64,000 nucleotides of DNA from JALZUR01 sp965205365 (GTDB lineage: Bacteria; Bdellovibrionota; Bdellovibrionia; Bdellovibrionales; UBA1609): contig CBDBGT010000010.1 in assembly GCA_965205365.1 (NCBI GenBank), positions 186,001 through 250,000 on the forward strand, given 5' to 3'. The notes beneath the pieces were generated by a model that searched no databases, had not been told where the DNA came from, and worked only from the letters and a program-made list of their open reading frames with translations. Within the stretch, counting starts at the first letter, position 1. The number at the start of each line of letters is the position of its first letter. Shown in pieces: positions 45,567 to 54,715 of this stretch. Made by a program: the position numbers and the translations under genes.

Positions 45567-47069
45567 ATGAGTGAAATACAGACTGAAAAAACTACTCCAC
45601 CTAAAAAAAACCCTTTATATGCAGAAAAAATTTCTAAACTTAAAAAGTTAAAAGAGCTAGGAGTCAATCCTTACCCTCATAATTTTAACAAGGAAGATTC
45701 TTTAAGCGACCAACATACACGGATTAAATCTATTAAGCCTGGTGAAAAAACACAGATATCAGTTAACGTCGCAGGTCGGCTAATGACTAAGCGTCTTATG
45801 GGTAAAGCTGCTTTTTTTAATATCCAAGACCAAAATGGAAATATGCAAGTTTATATTAAAATAGCAGAATTAGAAGAGACAACAGCTCAAACATTTTCTT
45901 TAGTCGACATTGGTGACATTGTTGGTGTCTCAGGACTGTTATTTAAAACACAAAAAGGCGAGCCTTCAATTTATGCAAAAAATTTTAAAATTCTTTGTAA
46001 AGCCTTAGAGCTTTTCCCAGAAAAACACCATGGTTTAGCAGACAAAGAAATCAGGTACCGTTATCGACACTTAGACCTTATTATGAATCCTGAGGTTCGT
46101 GAAGTGTTTAAAATACGTTCAAAGGTTATTTCAACCATAAGACACTACTTAGACTCCAAGGGTTTTATGGAAGTGGAAACTCCAACTCTACAACCAATTT
46201 ACGGTGGGGCTGCCGCATACCCATTCTCAACTCATCATAAAGTTTTAGATATGAAACTTTTTTTAAAAATTAGCCCTGAGCTTTACCTAAAAAGACTTAT
46301 TGTAGGTGGATTTGAAAAAGTATATGAAATTGGAAAAAACTTTAGAAATGAAGGGGTAGATAGAACTCATAATCCAGAATTCACAATGCTTGAATACTAT
46401 GAAGCCTATACAGATTATGAATATCAAATGAAACAATTTGAAGATATTATTTCTTATTGTGCAAAAAAAGTTACTGGAAGCATGGTTATTGAATACAATA
46501 ATAAAAAGTTAGATCTCTCACCTCCATGGAATAGGTTAACTGTTTATGATGGAATTAGAAAATACGCCCATGGACTAGATGTTGAAAAAAAATCACCTCC
46601 TGAACTATTAAAACTTGTTGAAAAAATCAATCCAAAATATTTAGGTGCTAAAACCCACGGTCACCTCACCATGGAGCTTTTTGACTACTATGTAGAGCCT
46701 CATATTTGGGAACCGACTTTCATCACAGATTATCCACAAGAAGTCTCACCCTTAACCAAAACTCACAGGTCAAACCCTAAATTAGTTGAGCGCTTTGAGC
46801 CTATTTGTGCTGGTATGGAGATTGGAAACGCCTACACTGAGCTTAACGACCCTGTTGATCAAAGAAGCCGTCTAATGGCTCAAGAAGCCTTGCGTATGAT
46901 TGATAAAGAAGCTCAACCTATGGATAACGACTTCTTACATGCAATTGATGTAGGGATGCCTCCAACAGGGGGTGTAGGGATAGGCATTGAGCGTGTTGTT
47001 ATGCTTATTACAGGACAAAACAGTATTCGTGACATCTTACTCTTTCCCACAATGAAGCCAAAGACTTAA
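45567..47069 (+). CDS. lysS: Lysyl-tRNA synthetase, class II
   Basis: A 500-residue class II synthetase. N-terminal OB-fold anticodon domain (VAGRLMTKRLMGKAAFFNIQDQNG), then catalytic domain with motif 1 (YRYRHLDLI...), motif 2 GKNFRNEGVDRTHNPEFTMLEYYEAY and motif 3 GVGIGIERVVMLITG. EICAGMEIGNAYTELNDP-type motif present. All expected motifs present. Overlaps recG by one base (TAATG). Confidence 0.97.
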   Translation: MSEIQTEKTTPPKKNPLYAEKISKLKKLKELGVNPYPHNFNKEDSLSDQHTRIKSIKPGEKTQISVNVAGRLMTKRLMGKAAFFNIQDQNGNMQVYIKIAELEETTAQTFSLVDIGDIVGVSGLLFKTQKGEPSIYAKNFKILCKALELFPEKHHGLADKEIRYRYRHLDLIMNPEVREVFKIRSKVISTIRHYLDSKGFMEVETPTLQPIYGGAAAYPFSTHHKVLDMKLFLKISPELYLKRLIVGGFEKVYEIGKNFRNEGVDRTHNPEFTMLEYYEAYTDYEYQMKQFEDIISYCAKKVTGSMVIEYNNKKLDLSPPWNRLTVYDGIRKYAHGLDVEKKSPPELLKLVEKINPKYLGAKTHGHLTMELFDYYVEPHIWEPTFITDYPQEVSPLTKTHRSNPKLVERFEPICAGMEIGNAYTELNDPVDQRSRLMAQEALRMIDKEAQPMDNDFLHAIDVGMPPTGGVGIGIERVVMLITGQNSIRDILLFPTMKPKT

Positions 47070-49198
47070 TGAAATGGCTTCCTTCAACAGAGCTACAATT
47101 CTTAAAAGGTGTTGGACCAAAATACGCAGAATTCTTAAGAAAAAAAGGGCTCTATACTTTTAAAGATATTATAGAATACTATCCAAGAACCTACCAAGAT
47201 CTTTCATACAATAAAAAAATTGCTGATCTTATTGAGGGCGAAACAATTTCTTTAAAATTAAGTGTCATAGGAACAAAAACACAAAATATTTCAAGAGTTA
47301 AAAAAATAACTATACTAATGCTAACTGATGGAAAAGATATTCTTCAAGCCAAGTACTTTAAAATACCTTACCGTGGTTACTTTAATCAGTTTGAACCTCA
47401 AACAACTGTTCAACTCTCAGGTAAAGTTAAAGTCTATAGAAATAAATTTGAAGTGGTCCACCCAGACATAAGCTTTATTAAAGAGAGTGGCCATAATACC
47501 GCTAGCTCAGCCTTAACACCGTATACAGGAATTCTTCCTGTATACTCAGAAAGCGATGGCCTTAGTCAAAAAAAAATTCAAACTTTAATCACTAACATAT
47601 TTAAAAATCTTAATGATGAATTTAAGGTTAGTGGAAATGTTTTAAACCCTTGGACCTACCCTCTTATCCCAAAAGAAATTCAAAAAAAGTATAAACTTTT
47701 AGATAGATGGTCTGCTATTACAGAGCTTCATTTTCCTCCTAAAGATTCTAATATTAAAACCTACACTGACGGAAGAACCAGAGCTCATCTTACTTTAATT
47801 TTTGAAGAATTTTTCATACTAGAGCTTTTAACCGCATTAAGAAAAGCTCATTATGTTAAAACAAGCCTTAAGCCCTACTCTAAAACTCAAACACATTTAG
47901 ATAAATTCTTAAAAACACTGCCCTTTCCCCTCACAAATGATCAACTCAAGTCTTTAAAAGATATCACTGATGATTTTAAAAAAGGTCATCCTATGCACAG
48001 ACTTATCCAGGGTGATGTTGGCTCAGGGAAAACACTCGTAGCTCTTGCTAGCGCGTACATTTCTATTAAAAACGAAAAACAAGTTGCTATAATGGTTCCC
48101 ACAGAAATCTTAGCTCAACAACACTTTGTCAATGTAAAAAAACACTTAAGCCCTCTTGGTGTAAGATCAGCATGTATCACAGGAAAATTAAAAGAATCAG
48201 AAAGACAAGACATTGAACAAGACTTACTCTCAGGTAACATTAACCTTATTGTTGGAACTCACGCACTTTTTGAAGACCGTGTTCAATTTAAAAATTTATC
48301 ATTTATAATTATTGATGAACAACACCGCTTTGGTGTTCACCAAAGGCAAAAGCTTAAGAACAAGGGCAGCCACCCTCATTTTCTAGTGATGACAGCTACT
48401 CCTATTCCAAGAACCCTTACCATGACAGTTTATGGTGATTTAGATGTGAGTCTCATTAAAGAAATACCTCCAGGAAGAAGCCCTGTAAGGACTAAAAAAT
48501 TTTTTCAAAAAGAAAGATCAAATGCCCTAACTGCTGTAATGGAAGAAATTAAAAAAGGACAACAGGCTTATTTTATTTTTCCATTGGTTTCAACCAGTGA
48601 AACACTTGATTTAAAATCAGCAGAATTTGAATTTAAAGAACTTTCAAAATATTTTAAAGACTACACTGTTGGACTCTTACATGGTCGCATGAAACCTCAA
48701 GAAAAAGACCAAATCATGGAAGATTTTAGAAATAACAAAACTCAAATATTAGTATCAACAACAGTTATTGAAGTTGGTGTTGATGTTGCTAATGCAGCTA
48801 TTATAGTTATTGAAAACTGCGAACGCTTTGGCTTATCTCAACTTCACCAACTCCGTGGTCGTGTTGGCCGGGGCAAACATAGGAGTCAGTGTTTTTTAAT
48901 ACTCGGAAATAAACTCTCAAAAGAAAGCCTTCTTAGGGCAAAAGCCCTAGAAAAAACTACAAACGGTTTTATTATTGCTGAAGAGGACTTAAAGCTTAGA
49001 GGTCCTGGTGAGATTTTAGGGGCACGTCAATCAGGGTTGCCTACATTTAAACTTGCTAATCTTTTAAAGCATCAAAGGGTTTTAGTTGAGGCTAGAAACG
49101 CTGCTTTTAAGTGGGCCTTAGACCCTAAAAATCGAGAACACATTAAAGAAATACAAAGGCTTTTTGCACACAAACTTAAACTTATTAATATTTCTTAA
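47069..49198 (+). CDS. recG: ATP-dependent DNA helicase RecG
   Basis: A 709-residue branched-DNA helicase for fork reversal and recombination repair. N-terminal wedge/OB domain (LKGVGPKYAEFLRKKGLYTFKDIIEYYPR...), Walker A GDVGSGKT, Walker B box DEQHRFGVHQR, motif III MTATPIPRTL, motif V/VI TTVIEVGVDVANA and QLRGRVGRGKHRSQC, and the C-terminal TRG-like RGPGEILGARQSGLP. Full family length. Coupled to lysS. Confidence 0.97.
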   Translation: MKWLPSTELQFLKGVGPKYAEFLRKKGLYTFKDIIEYYPRTYQDLSYNKKIADLIEGETISLKLSVIGTKTQNISRVKKITILMLTDGKDILQAKYFKIPYRGYFNQFEPQTTVQLSGKVKVYRNKFEVVHPDISFIKESGHNTASSALTPYTGILPVYSESDGLSQKKIQTLITNIFKNLNDEFKVSGNVLNPWTYPLIPKEIQKKYKLLDRWSAITELHFPPKDSNIKTYTDGRTRAHLTLIFEEFFILELLTALRKAHYVKTSLKPYSKTQTHLDKFLKTLPFPLTNDQLKSLKDITDDFKKGHPMHRLIQGDVGSGKTLVALASAYISIKNEKQVAIMVPTEILAQQHFVNVKKHLSPLGVRSACITGKLKESERQDIEQDLLSGNINLIVGTHALFEDRVQFKNLSFIIIDEQHRFGVHQRQKLKNKGSHPHFLVMTATPIPRTLTMTVYGDLDVSLIKEIPPGRSPVRTKKFFQKERSNALTAVMEEIKKGQQAYFIFPLVSTSETLDLKSAEFEFKELSKYFKDYTVGLLHGRMKPQEKDQIMEDFRNNKTQILVSTTVIEVGVDVANAAIIVIENCERFGLSQLHQLRGRVGRGKHRSQCFLILGNKLSKESLLRAKALEKTTNGFIIAEEDLKLRGPGEILGARQSGLPTFKLANLLKHQRVLVEARNAAFKWALDPKNREHIKEIQRLFAHKLKLINIS

Positions 49199-49219
49199 AA
49201 AAATTATACCCTTAAAAGG

Positions 49220-49246
49220 GTTAAACATTTTTTTTAAATGTTTAAC
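49220..49246. terminator. Hairpin between convergent recG and LysR genes
   Basis: GTTAAACATTT pairs with AAATGTTTAAC across a 5-T loop. A shorter CCTT/AAGG stem precedes it. It lies between the two stop codons and is palindromic, so it can serve both strands, although no long T run follows. Confidence 0.55.
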
Positions 49247-49252
49247 TACAAA

Positions 49253-50017
49253 TTAAAACGCCAATTTATCCCAGATTATCTTAGATAAATAATCTTGTGC
49301 TAACATTAAAACCGGCACAGAATTTTTTGCCATATCTTCACCGTATTTGATCTCACTTGGCAGCAACACCTCTCCTCCGTACTTTTCTTTAAATAGTTTT
49401 CGTACTGCTAAAGAGTTACTTACAATTTTTTTAAATACCTTTACCTTCTTATATCTTATTCCTAAATCCTCATAAGAACTTAGTATTTTAATATCTGATC
49501 TTTTATCTTTAACTTTAAAAAGAGTCTGACTTCCTAAGCATTTTTCAAAATTAAATTTTTTGTTTCCAGGTGTTCTAGATGTAAAGGCCATATCCAAATC
49601 TAGAGATAAAAATTTAGCCTCTAACTGGTTTAAATCATAAAGATTAATGGTAACACTTTCTACATGAGTATTGTTTAAAAGTTTTGAGGCACTTTCTACA
49701 CCTAAATTTGCAAGCCCTTCAAGACAACCTATCTTTAAATCTTTTTGAAGACTGTCTTGTAGATAAAAACTTAAATCTGCATCTAAAGATTTTTCAGACT
49801 TTATATATATCTCAACAATTCCTCTGGCCTGAGGAGTCCATGTACTGTGCCTAGGAGATGTGCGGTCTAGTAAAACCACCCCAAGATCCTCCTCTAATTG
49901 TTTTATACGCCGAGACAATTGAGGCTGACTGAGCCCCACATGTTTACTGGCAGAAGTTAAATTTCTATAGCTAATACAACTACTTAGAAGAGATATGGAG
50001 TTGTTTAATAGACCCAT
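49253..50017 (-). CDS. Short LysR-type regulator
   Basis: A 254-residue protein with a LysR winged helix at the N-terminus (RNLTSASKHVGLSQPQLSRRIKQLEEDLGVVLLDR) and a short effector part (DLKIGCLEGLANLGVESASKLL ... LDMAFTSRTPG). About 45 residues shorter than usual, with the second effector lobe reduced. The divergent neighbour is the phospholipase D-like gene 98 nt away, a candidate target. Confidence 0.8.
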   Translation of the reverse strand: MGLLNNSISLLSSCISYRNLTSASKHVGLSQPQLSRRIKQLEEDLGVVLLDRTSPRHSTWTPQARGIVEIYIKSEKSLDADLSFYLQDSLQKDLKIGCLEGLANLGVESASKLLNNTHVESVTINLYDLNQLEAKFLSLDLDMAFTSRTPGNKKFNFEKCLGSQTLFKVKDKRSDIKILSSYEDLGIRYKKVKVFKKIVSNSLAVRKLFKEKYGGEVLLPSEIKYGEDMAKNSVPVLMLAQDYLSKIIWDKLAF

Positions 50018-50115
50018 AAGTTATTATGTATAATAAGAATACTAATATATCAACTATTCATTTTAATATCTAAACCTTATCCTGTACTTTCATCCTAAGA
50101 AATGGTGCTCTACAT

Positions 50116-51465
50116 ATGAAAACAACAATCTTATTTTTATCACTACTAGGCTTTTCAAACTCCCAGGCCACAGTTAAGACTCTATTTCATCCCTATGATC
50201 CCACTCTAAATGAAATTGCAAACTACATTCTAAATGCTAAAGAGTCTGTGGATATGGCTCTATACAATATCGACACCACTCAGGCAAATCCTGTGATTCA
50301 AACCATTGCAAGTGATGAAATACAAAAAAAAATCAAAAACAACAGTCTTTCTATTAGAATTATTTATGAAGGCTACGACACTAAAGAATATAACTATGAA
50401 AAAATGAGCAAACTTGAAGCTTTAGGAATAGATGCAAAATACCTTGGAATGAGTAGAAAAATGCATCACAAGTTTGCCACTATAGATTCAAGGTCTAAAA
50501 ACCCTGTTCTTATTACAGGTTCTGCAAATTGGTCCCTATCTTCTAGAAAAAACTATAATGAAAATATTCTCTACTTTGAAGACAAACCTGGTATTACTGG
50601 CTCTTTTCAAAATCAATTTGATCTCTTATGGTCAAAAGCAAAAGAGTTTGGAAGAGCCAACACAACATTAAAACAAGGGTTTTTAAATGCCAATATAGAG
50701 GCTGGATTTAATGTTTTTTTCAATACAGAAAATCTAAAAGTTACAACAACTGGTTTTAAAAAAGACTCTAAAAAAGAAGGCTATATCCTTACAAGACAAA
50801 TCGTAGAACTCATCAACAACACAGAGTCTTCAATTGAAATTGCTACTACTAGAATTAAACTCCGCCCTATTTATGAAGCCCTAAAATCTGCTGCTGCTAG
50901 AGGAGTAACCATTGATATACTCGTAACCATGAGTCAGTACTCACCTTCATACTTTAGAAAAAAAGCTCGCATAAAAGACTGCCCTCATATTTATCTTGAT
51001 TCTTGCTCAACATCTCAAAATTTTTCTATATTCTTAGAAAGAGAAGATTACCCTGGAAAAGAAAATGTACATATTCGAATCAAATACTTTGATCTTAGAA
51101 AAAAATCCCACCTTCGAAAACAAATGCATTCAAAATACCTAATTGCCGATAATAAAACCTTGATCACAGGCTCTTTTAACTGGTCTGTATCAGCTGAGTA
51201 CAATCATTTTGAAAACATCATCCAAGTTGACGGGCTAAAAAACCCTAGTATTTTAGAAAGCTTTAACAAAGATTTTCATAGAATATGGAATATGAACCGC
51301 TCAAAACTTAAAGATTTCACTCAAAATTTAGAAAATAAAGTCAGTAGAAAAGAAAAACTTAATTGTGCCTTTCAGCCAATGGCTCTAAGCTTTAAAGAAA
51401 TTGATTACTTACAAAATACAGGAAGAAGACTAAAATCAATCTCCCCACTTAAGCTTTGTAAATAA
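50116..51465 (+). CDS. Secreted phospholipase D-like protein with two HKD motifs
   Basis: A 449-residue protein with signal peptide (TTILFLSLLGFSNSQA). Two HxKxxxxD sites: MHHKFATIDSRSKNP...ITGSANWSLSSRKNYNEN (about residue 118) and MHSKYLIADNKTLITGSFNWSVSAEYNH (about residue 337). Each half starts with a VDMALYNI/IEIATTRI strand. The two halves form one active site. PLD-fold exported enzymes may be phospholipases or nucleases; the SANWS wording is common in PLD nucleases. Probably acts outside the cytoplasm. Confidence 0.9.
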   Translation: MKTTILFLSLLGFSNSQATVKTLFHPYDPTLNEIANYILNAKESVDMALYNIDTTQANPVIQTIASDEIQKKIKNNSLSIRIIYEGYDTKEYNYEKMSKLEALGIDAKYLGMSRKMHHKFATIDSRSKNPVLITGSANWSLSSRKNYNENILYFEDKPGITGSFQNQFDLLWSKAKEFGRANTTLKQGFLNANIEAGFNVFFNTENLKVTTTGFKKDSKKEGYILTRQIVELINNTESSIEIATTRIKLRPIYEALKSAAARGVTIDILVTMSQYSPSYFRKKARIKDCPHIYLDSCSTSQNFSIFLEREDYPGKENVHIRIKYFDLRKKSHLRKQMHSKYLIADNKTLITGSFNWSVSAEYNHFENIIQVDGLKNPSILESFNKDFHRIWNMNRSKLKDFTQNLENKVSRKEKLNCAFQPMALSFKEIDYLQNTGRRLKSISPLKLCK

Positions 51466-51711
51466 TTACACATAAGAGTTGCTAAATAGGGCTTTATTTT
51501 ATAAGACTAAAAAAGTAGTTAAATTTACAACAAATTATTGAGCTAGAATAAGCATAAAAATCCTTAAAACTAAAGATTCCGGCCTTTTATTGTTAAGAAT
51601 CAGTCAAGATTTTATTTGTATTTAAACAAGAAACACCCTAAGAACTTGCTCCATGAGTCAAGATATTCTTAGAATAAAAAATATGTAGAATATTTAATAC
51701 AGGAGTGAAAA

Positions 51712-52362
51712 ATGAAAATGATTTTTTTATTGCTAATAACCGCATTTACAACCCCATCTTTTGCAAAAATGTCTTCAGACACCCAATCATGGAAGACCTT
51801 AAGCTTTAAAACAAAACTACAAAACTTACGTTTAGCCGTACAAACAGAGGTAAGGTATTCTGAAGAAAATACACAGATTTTTGAAGAACATATAAAACCC
51901 TACTTAGGCTATAAAACCAGTGTTGGCGAATTTGGATTTGTTTTTTCTTATTTAACCAGTGACTCTTTTTCTAAAGAATTTGAAAAACGATACGCTTTTC
52001 AGTATGGCTTTAAGGCTATTAAGAATTACTATATAGATTATAAAATTAGATATCGATATGAATTTCGTGACTTTAAGGATCAACCTGAAATTGCACAAAG
52101 AACACGGCTTAGAAATCAAGTAAAACTAAGTGCCTTAAAAGCTTACAAGTGGATCCCTTTTATAAGTAGTGAATTAAATTTCTACCTAAATGATACCAGT
52201 AAAGGACTGAAAGGATTTTCATCTCATCGCACTCTTGTCGGTTTTCAAAGAAATTTTAAAAAATTTAATTTATCCATAGGCTATATAAATAATTACAAAG
52301 TAAAAAATAAAGACTCAAATATGACACAAGCTTTAGGACTAGGGCTGAGTTTTCATATATAA
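51712..52362 (+). CDS. DUF2490-like outer-membrane protein
   Basis: A 216-residue protein with signal peptide (IFLLLITAFTTPSFA) and AGGAG before the ATG. Beta-strand pattern with alternate aromatic residues: LQNLRLAVQTEVRYSEENTQ, YRYEFRDFKDQPEIAQRTRLRNQVKLSAL, KKFNLSIGYINNYKV, ending LGLGLSFHI. The YR-EFR...R-RLRNQ wording is like DUF2490 barrels. It is convergent with serA, 7 nt between stops. Confidence 0.65.
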   Translation: MKMIFLLLITAFTTPSFAKMSSDTQSWKTLSFKTKLQNLRLAVQTEVRYSEENTQIFEEHIKPYLGYKTSVGEFGFVFSYLTSDSFSKEFEKRYAFQYGFKAIKNYYIDYKIRYRYEFRDFKDQPEIAQRTRLRNQVKLSALKAYKWIPFISSELNFYLNDTSKGLKGFSSHRTLVGFQRNFKKFNLSIGYINNYKVKNKDSNMTQALGLGLSFHI

Positions 52363-52369
52363 TTAAGCC

Positions 52370-53578
52370 TTAGCCTAAAAGCTTTACCTTAATAGTGGAC
52401 TCTTTCTTTCTTAGCTGATCTAGTAACTTAAAGCCAGTAGTCTTATCTGCTTTAAAATCTAATATCAAATATCCTATTTTAGCTTTTGTTGCTAAGCTTT
52501 GATATATGATATTTATCCCCAGATCATAAATTAAAGAGTTTACTTCACCCAAAACTCCTGGCTGATTTTTATGAATATGAGTTAACCTTACAGCCTCTTT
52601 TTGAATACCTGGAGTTCTGATTTTAGGGAAATTCACAGCTGACATGGTGTCACCTAAAGCAAAATATTTTTGAAAACTCAAGCTTACCTCTTTGCCAATA
52701 GCTTTTTGAGCTTCCTCTGTTGAACCCCCTATATGAGGAGTTAAAATCACATTCTCAAGACCTAATAAATCTGACTCAAAACCATCACTATTTTTTCTTG
52801 GCTCTTTTGAGTAAACATCAATTCCAGCACCAGCTAGATGCTTTTCTTTTAATGATTTTGATAAGGCTTTAATATCAACAACTGTTCCCCTACTTGCGTT
52901 AATAAGATAAGAACCTTTTTTCATTTTAGAAAGCTCACAAGCACCAATCATATTTTTAGTTTGAGGTGTTTCTGGAACATGAAGGGTTACAAAATCTGAT
53001 TTTAAAAGAAGATCATCTAAGGAACCTACTGAAGATGTGTTTCCTAAAGCAAGCTTTACGGAAATATCATAAAATAAAACCTTCATGCCCAAAGCTTCAG
53101 CTAACAATCCAACCTGAGTTCCTATATGCCCATAGCCAACAATACCAAGTACTTTCCCTCTAACCTCATAAGACCCTTGTGCTTTTTTTTCCCAAACACC
53201 TTGATGTAACAAAGCAGAAACATAAAATAATTTTCTAGAAAGTGCTATAATTTCACAAAGAACAAGCTCAGCAACAGCTCTAGTGTTACTGTGTGGAGCA
53301 TTAAAAACTGGAATACCTTCTAAAGCACAAGCATTTAAATCTATTTGACCTGTTCCTATACAAAAAGCACCAACGGCCTCTAAACTTGAAGATTTTTTTA
53401 TAACATCTTTTGTAATATGAGTTTTTGATCTAATCCCTAAGCCTAAGACCCCCTGAAGTTTTAAGGTTAGATCCTCCTCTGAAAAAGCCTCTTTACACTC
53501 ATCAATAACAAAACCTTTTGAGGTTAAATACTCAGCCCCAGAGCTATGAATTCCTTCTAATAAAAGTATTTTTTCCAT
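52370..53578 (-). CDS. serA: D-3-phosphoglycerate dehydrogenase with ACT domain
   Basis: A 402-residue oxidoreductase opening serine synthesis. NAD fold VLGIVGYGHIGTQVG, INASRGTVVDI (catalytic Arg), DVYSKEPR, and TPHIGGSTEEAQ (catalytic His-Glu pair with HVPETP). The C-terminal part (about 330-402: RLTHIHKNQPGVLGEVNSLIYDLGINI ... ) is an ACT domain like E. coli SerA, giving likely serine feedback. AGGAGG lies 10 nt before the ATG. Confidence 0.94.
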   Translation of the reverse strand: MEKILLLEGIHSSGAEYLTSKGFVIDECKEAFSEEDLTLKLQGVLGLGIRSKTHITKDVIKKSSSLEAVGAFCIGTGQIDLNACALEGIPVFNAPHSNTRAVAELVLCEIIALSRKLFYVSALLHQGVWEKKAQGSYEVRGKVLGIVGYGHIGTQVGLLAEALGMKVLFYDISVKLALGNTSSVGSLDDLLLKSDFVTLHVPETPQTKNMIGACELSKMKKGSYLINASRGTVVDIKALSKSLKEKHLAGAGIDVYSKEPRKNSDGFESDLLGLENVILTPHIGGSTEEAQKAIGKEVSLSFQKYFALGDTMSAVNFPKIRTPGIQKEAVRLTHIHKNQPGVLGEVNSLIYDLGINIIYQSLATKAKIGYLILDFKADKTTGFKLLDQLRKKESTIKVKLLG

Positions 53579-53703
53579 ATAATTAAAACCTCCTCTTTGT
53601 CTTCAAGCAACTTTCCAAAAAGGTTATCAGCTAACTTTTCCACAGGCTTTGTATCATGGACATTTCCTAACGTCACAGTAAAACTCAAAATCTCTCTTTT
53701 GTC

Positions 53704-53723
53704 CGTCCTGACACATAGTTTAC
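53704..53723 (+). repeat. 20-bp direct repeat, copy 1
   Basis: CGTCCTGACACATAGTTTAC. Identical copies at 54695-54714 and 58335-58354, the last two being within the 69-bp target repeat. Copies 1 and 2 bracket the IS481 remnant and HigBA as a 970-bp cassette. Confidence 0.85.
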
Positions 53724-54051
53724 ATTTTATACCGGAGACATGGTTTAGACTTTCCTAGAAAGAAGGCACTTAAAATGACCTGGAAGGAAAGAAGTAAAAT
53801 GGATGAAAAATTAATATTTATTAAGTAGATACCTTGAGGGTGAGAGCATAACTTCTCTTTGTGATGAGTTTAAAATATCTCAGACTACAGGTCACAATGT
53901 TATTAAACGTTATAGAGAAATGGGTTCTAAAGTTTTAATTGAGGAAAAAAGAGCGCCTCATAAATATGCAAATAAATTACCCATACAAGTTGAAGCTTTA
54001 ATTTTAGACCTAAAAAAAATATAAAAACTGGGGAGCTATTTGGCTAAATTT
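53704..54051 (+). mobile_element. IS481-family remnant
   Basis: 5' region with imperfect tandem units CCTGACACATAGTTTACA and CCGGAGACATGGTTTAGA, then a transposase start at 53775 (MTWKERSKMDE) that continues after frame changes as YLEGESITSLCDEFKISQTT, NVIKRYREMGSKVLIEEKRAP and KNWGAIWLNLL. Those are the helix-turn-helix and linker of IS481-family transposases. At least two frameshifts are needed and the catalytic domain is missing. The remnant stops where the HigBA promoter begins. Confidence 0.75.
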
Positions 54052-54055
54052 ATTA

Positions 54056-54090
54056 TATACCTTGACATGGTGTACTCTTTTAAGGTATAA
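54056..54090 (+). promoter_or_regulatory. HigBA promoter with overlapping inverted-repeat operator
   Basis: -35 TTGACA (54062-54067) and -10 GTATAA (54085-54090) with 17-nt spacing (or TATAAC, 18 nt). Overlapping both boxes, TATACCTT (54056-54063) and AAGGTATA (54082-54089) form an 8-bp inverted repeat, a likely HigA binding site for autorepression. Confidence 0.75.
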
Positions 54091-54097
54091 CTTCTAT

Positions 54098-54388
54098 GTG
54101 CCCATTCAATCATTCTCTGACAAAGCAACAAGGCTACTTTTTGAAAACACCAAGATTTCCAAAAAAACTAAGTGGCAAAGCATAGCTAAAGTTGCCATCA
54201 GGAAATTAGATATGCTTGATTACGCCTCAAAGCTAAGTGATTTAAAGTCACCACCAAATAACCAGCTGGAGGCACTCAAAAAAGATCTGACTGGGTTTCA
54301 CAGTATTAGAATCAATGCCCAATGGAGGCTAGTGTTCAAATGGACAAACAGTGGTCCTACAGAGGTTAAAATTATGGATTACCATTAA
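54098..54388 (+). CDS. higB: HigB-type toxin (RelE superfamily)
   Basis: A 96-residue toxin of the RelE/HigB fold, expected to cut mRNA on the ribosome. Family wording: IRKLDMLDYASKLSDLKSPPNNQLEALKKDLTGFHSIRINAQWRLVFKW and the end VKIMDYH (the common DYH ending). GTG 54098 is taken as start because HigB proteins begin at this position; the open frame reaches back to 54062, inside the -35 box. The predicted transcription start falls at about the GTG itself, implying a leaderless message. The stop overlaps an ATG of the antitoxin frame (TAATG). Confidence 0.85.
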   Translation: MPIQSFSDKATRLLFENTKISKKTKWQSIAKVAIRKLDMLDYASKLSDLKSPPNNQLEALKKDLTGFHSIRINAQWRLVFKWTNSGPTEVKIMDYH

Positions 54389-54399
54389 TGGAGGTCTTT

Positions 54400-54687
54400 A
54401 TGAAAAGGTTAAGAGAGCCCACAAGCCCAGGTGAGATTCTACAGGAGGAGTTTTTAACACCTCTAGGAATGACACAAAAAGAACTTGCTAATCATATTGG
54501 CTGTGATCTTAAAGTCATCAACCGTATTGTGAATAGAAGAACCTCTGTGAGTGCAGAAATGGCATTAAAACTTGCCTCAACATTTAAAATGTCACCTGCC
54601 TTTTGGCTCAACGCCCAACAAGCCGTTGATATTTATGAAGCCTCTCAAAAACTTGAAGAGCTTCCAGAGCCACTTAAAGTTGGATAA
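54400..54687 (+). CDS. higA: HigA-type antitoxin
   Basis: A 95-residue DNA-binding antitoxin. MKRLREPTSPGEILQEEFL, then a helix-turn-helix: MTQKELANHIGCDLKVINRIVNRRTSVSAEMALKLASTF, and FWLNAQQAVDIYEA, the standard HigA/VapI wording. ATG 54400 has GGAGG 5 nt upstream; an in-frame ATG at 54388 overlaps the toxin stop. The 3' end lies in the 69-bp target repeat of the IS1634 copy, so the gene survives intact while its last 41 nt are duplicated at 58287-58327. Confidence 0.92.
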   Translation: MKRLREPTSPGEILQEEFLTPLGMTQKELANHIGCDLKVINRIVNRRTSVSAEMALKLASTFKMSPAFWLNAQQAVDIYEASQKLEELPEPLKVG

Positions 54688-54715
54688 GTGTGTACGTCCT
54701 GACACATAGTTTACT
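54647..54715. repeat. 69-bp direct repeat flanking IS1634-family copy 2 (left)
   Basis: From AAAAACTTGAAGAG in the higA tail to ...TAGTTTACT. Identical, as read, to 58287-58355. Interpreted as the target duplication of this IS copy. Confidence 0.93.
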
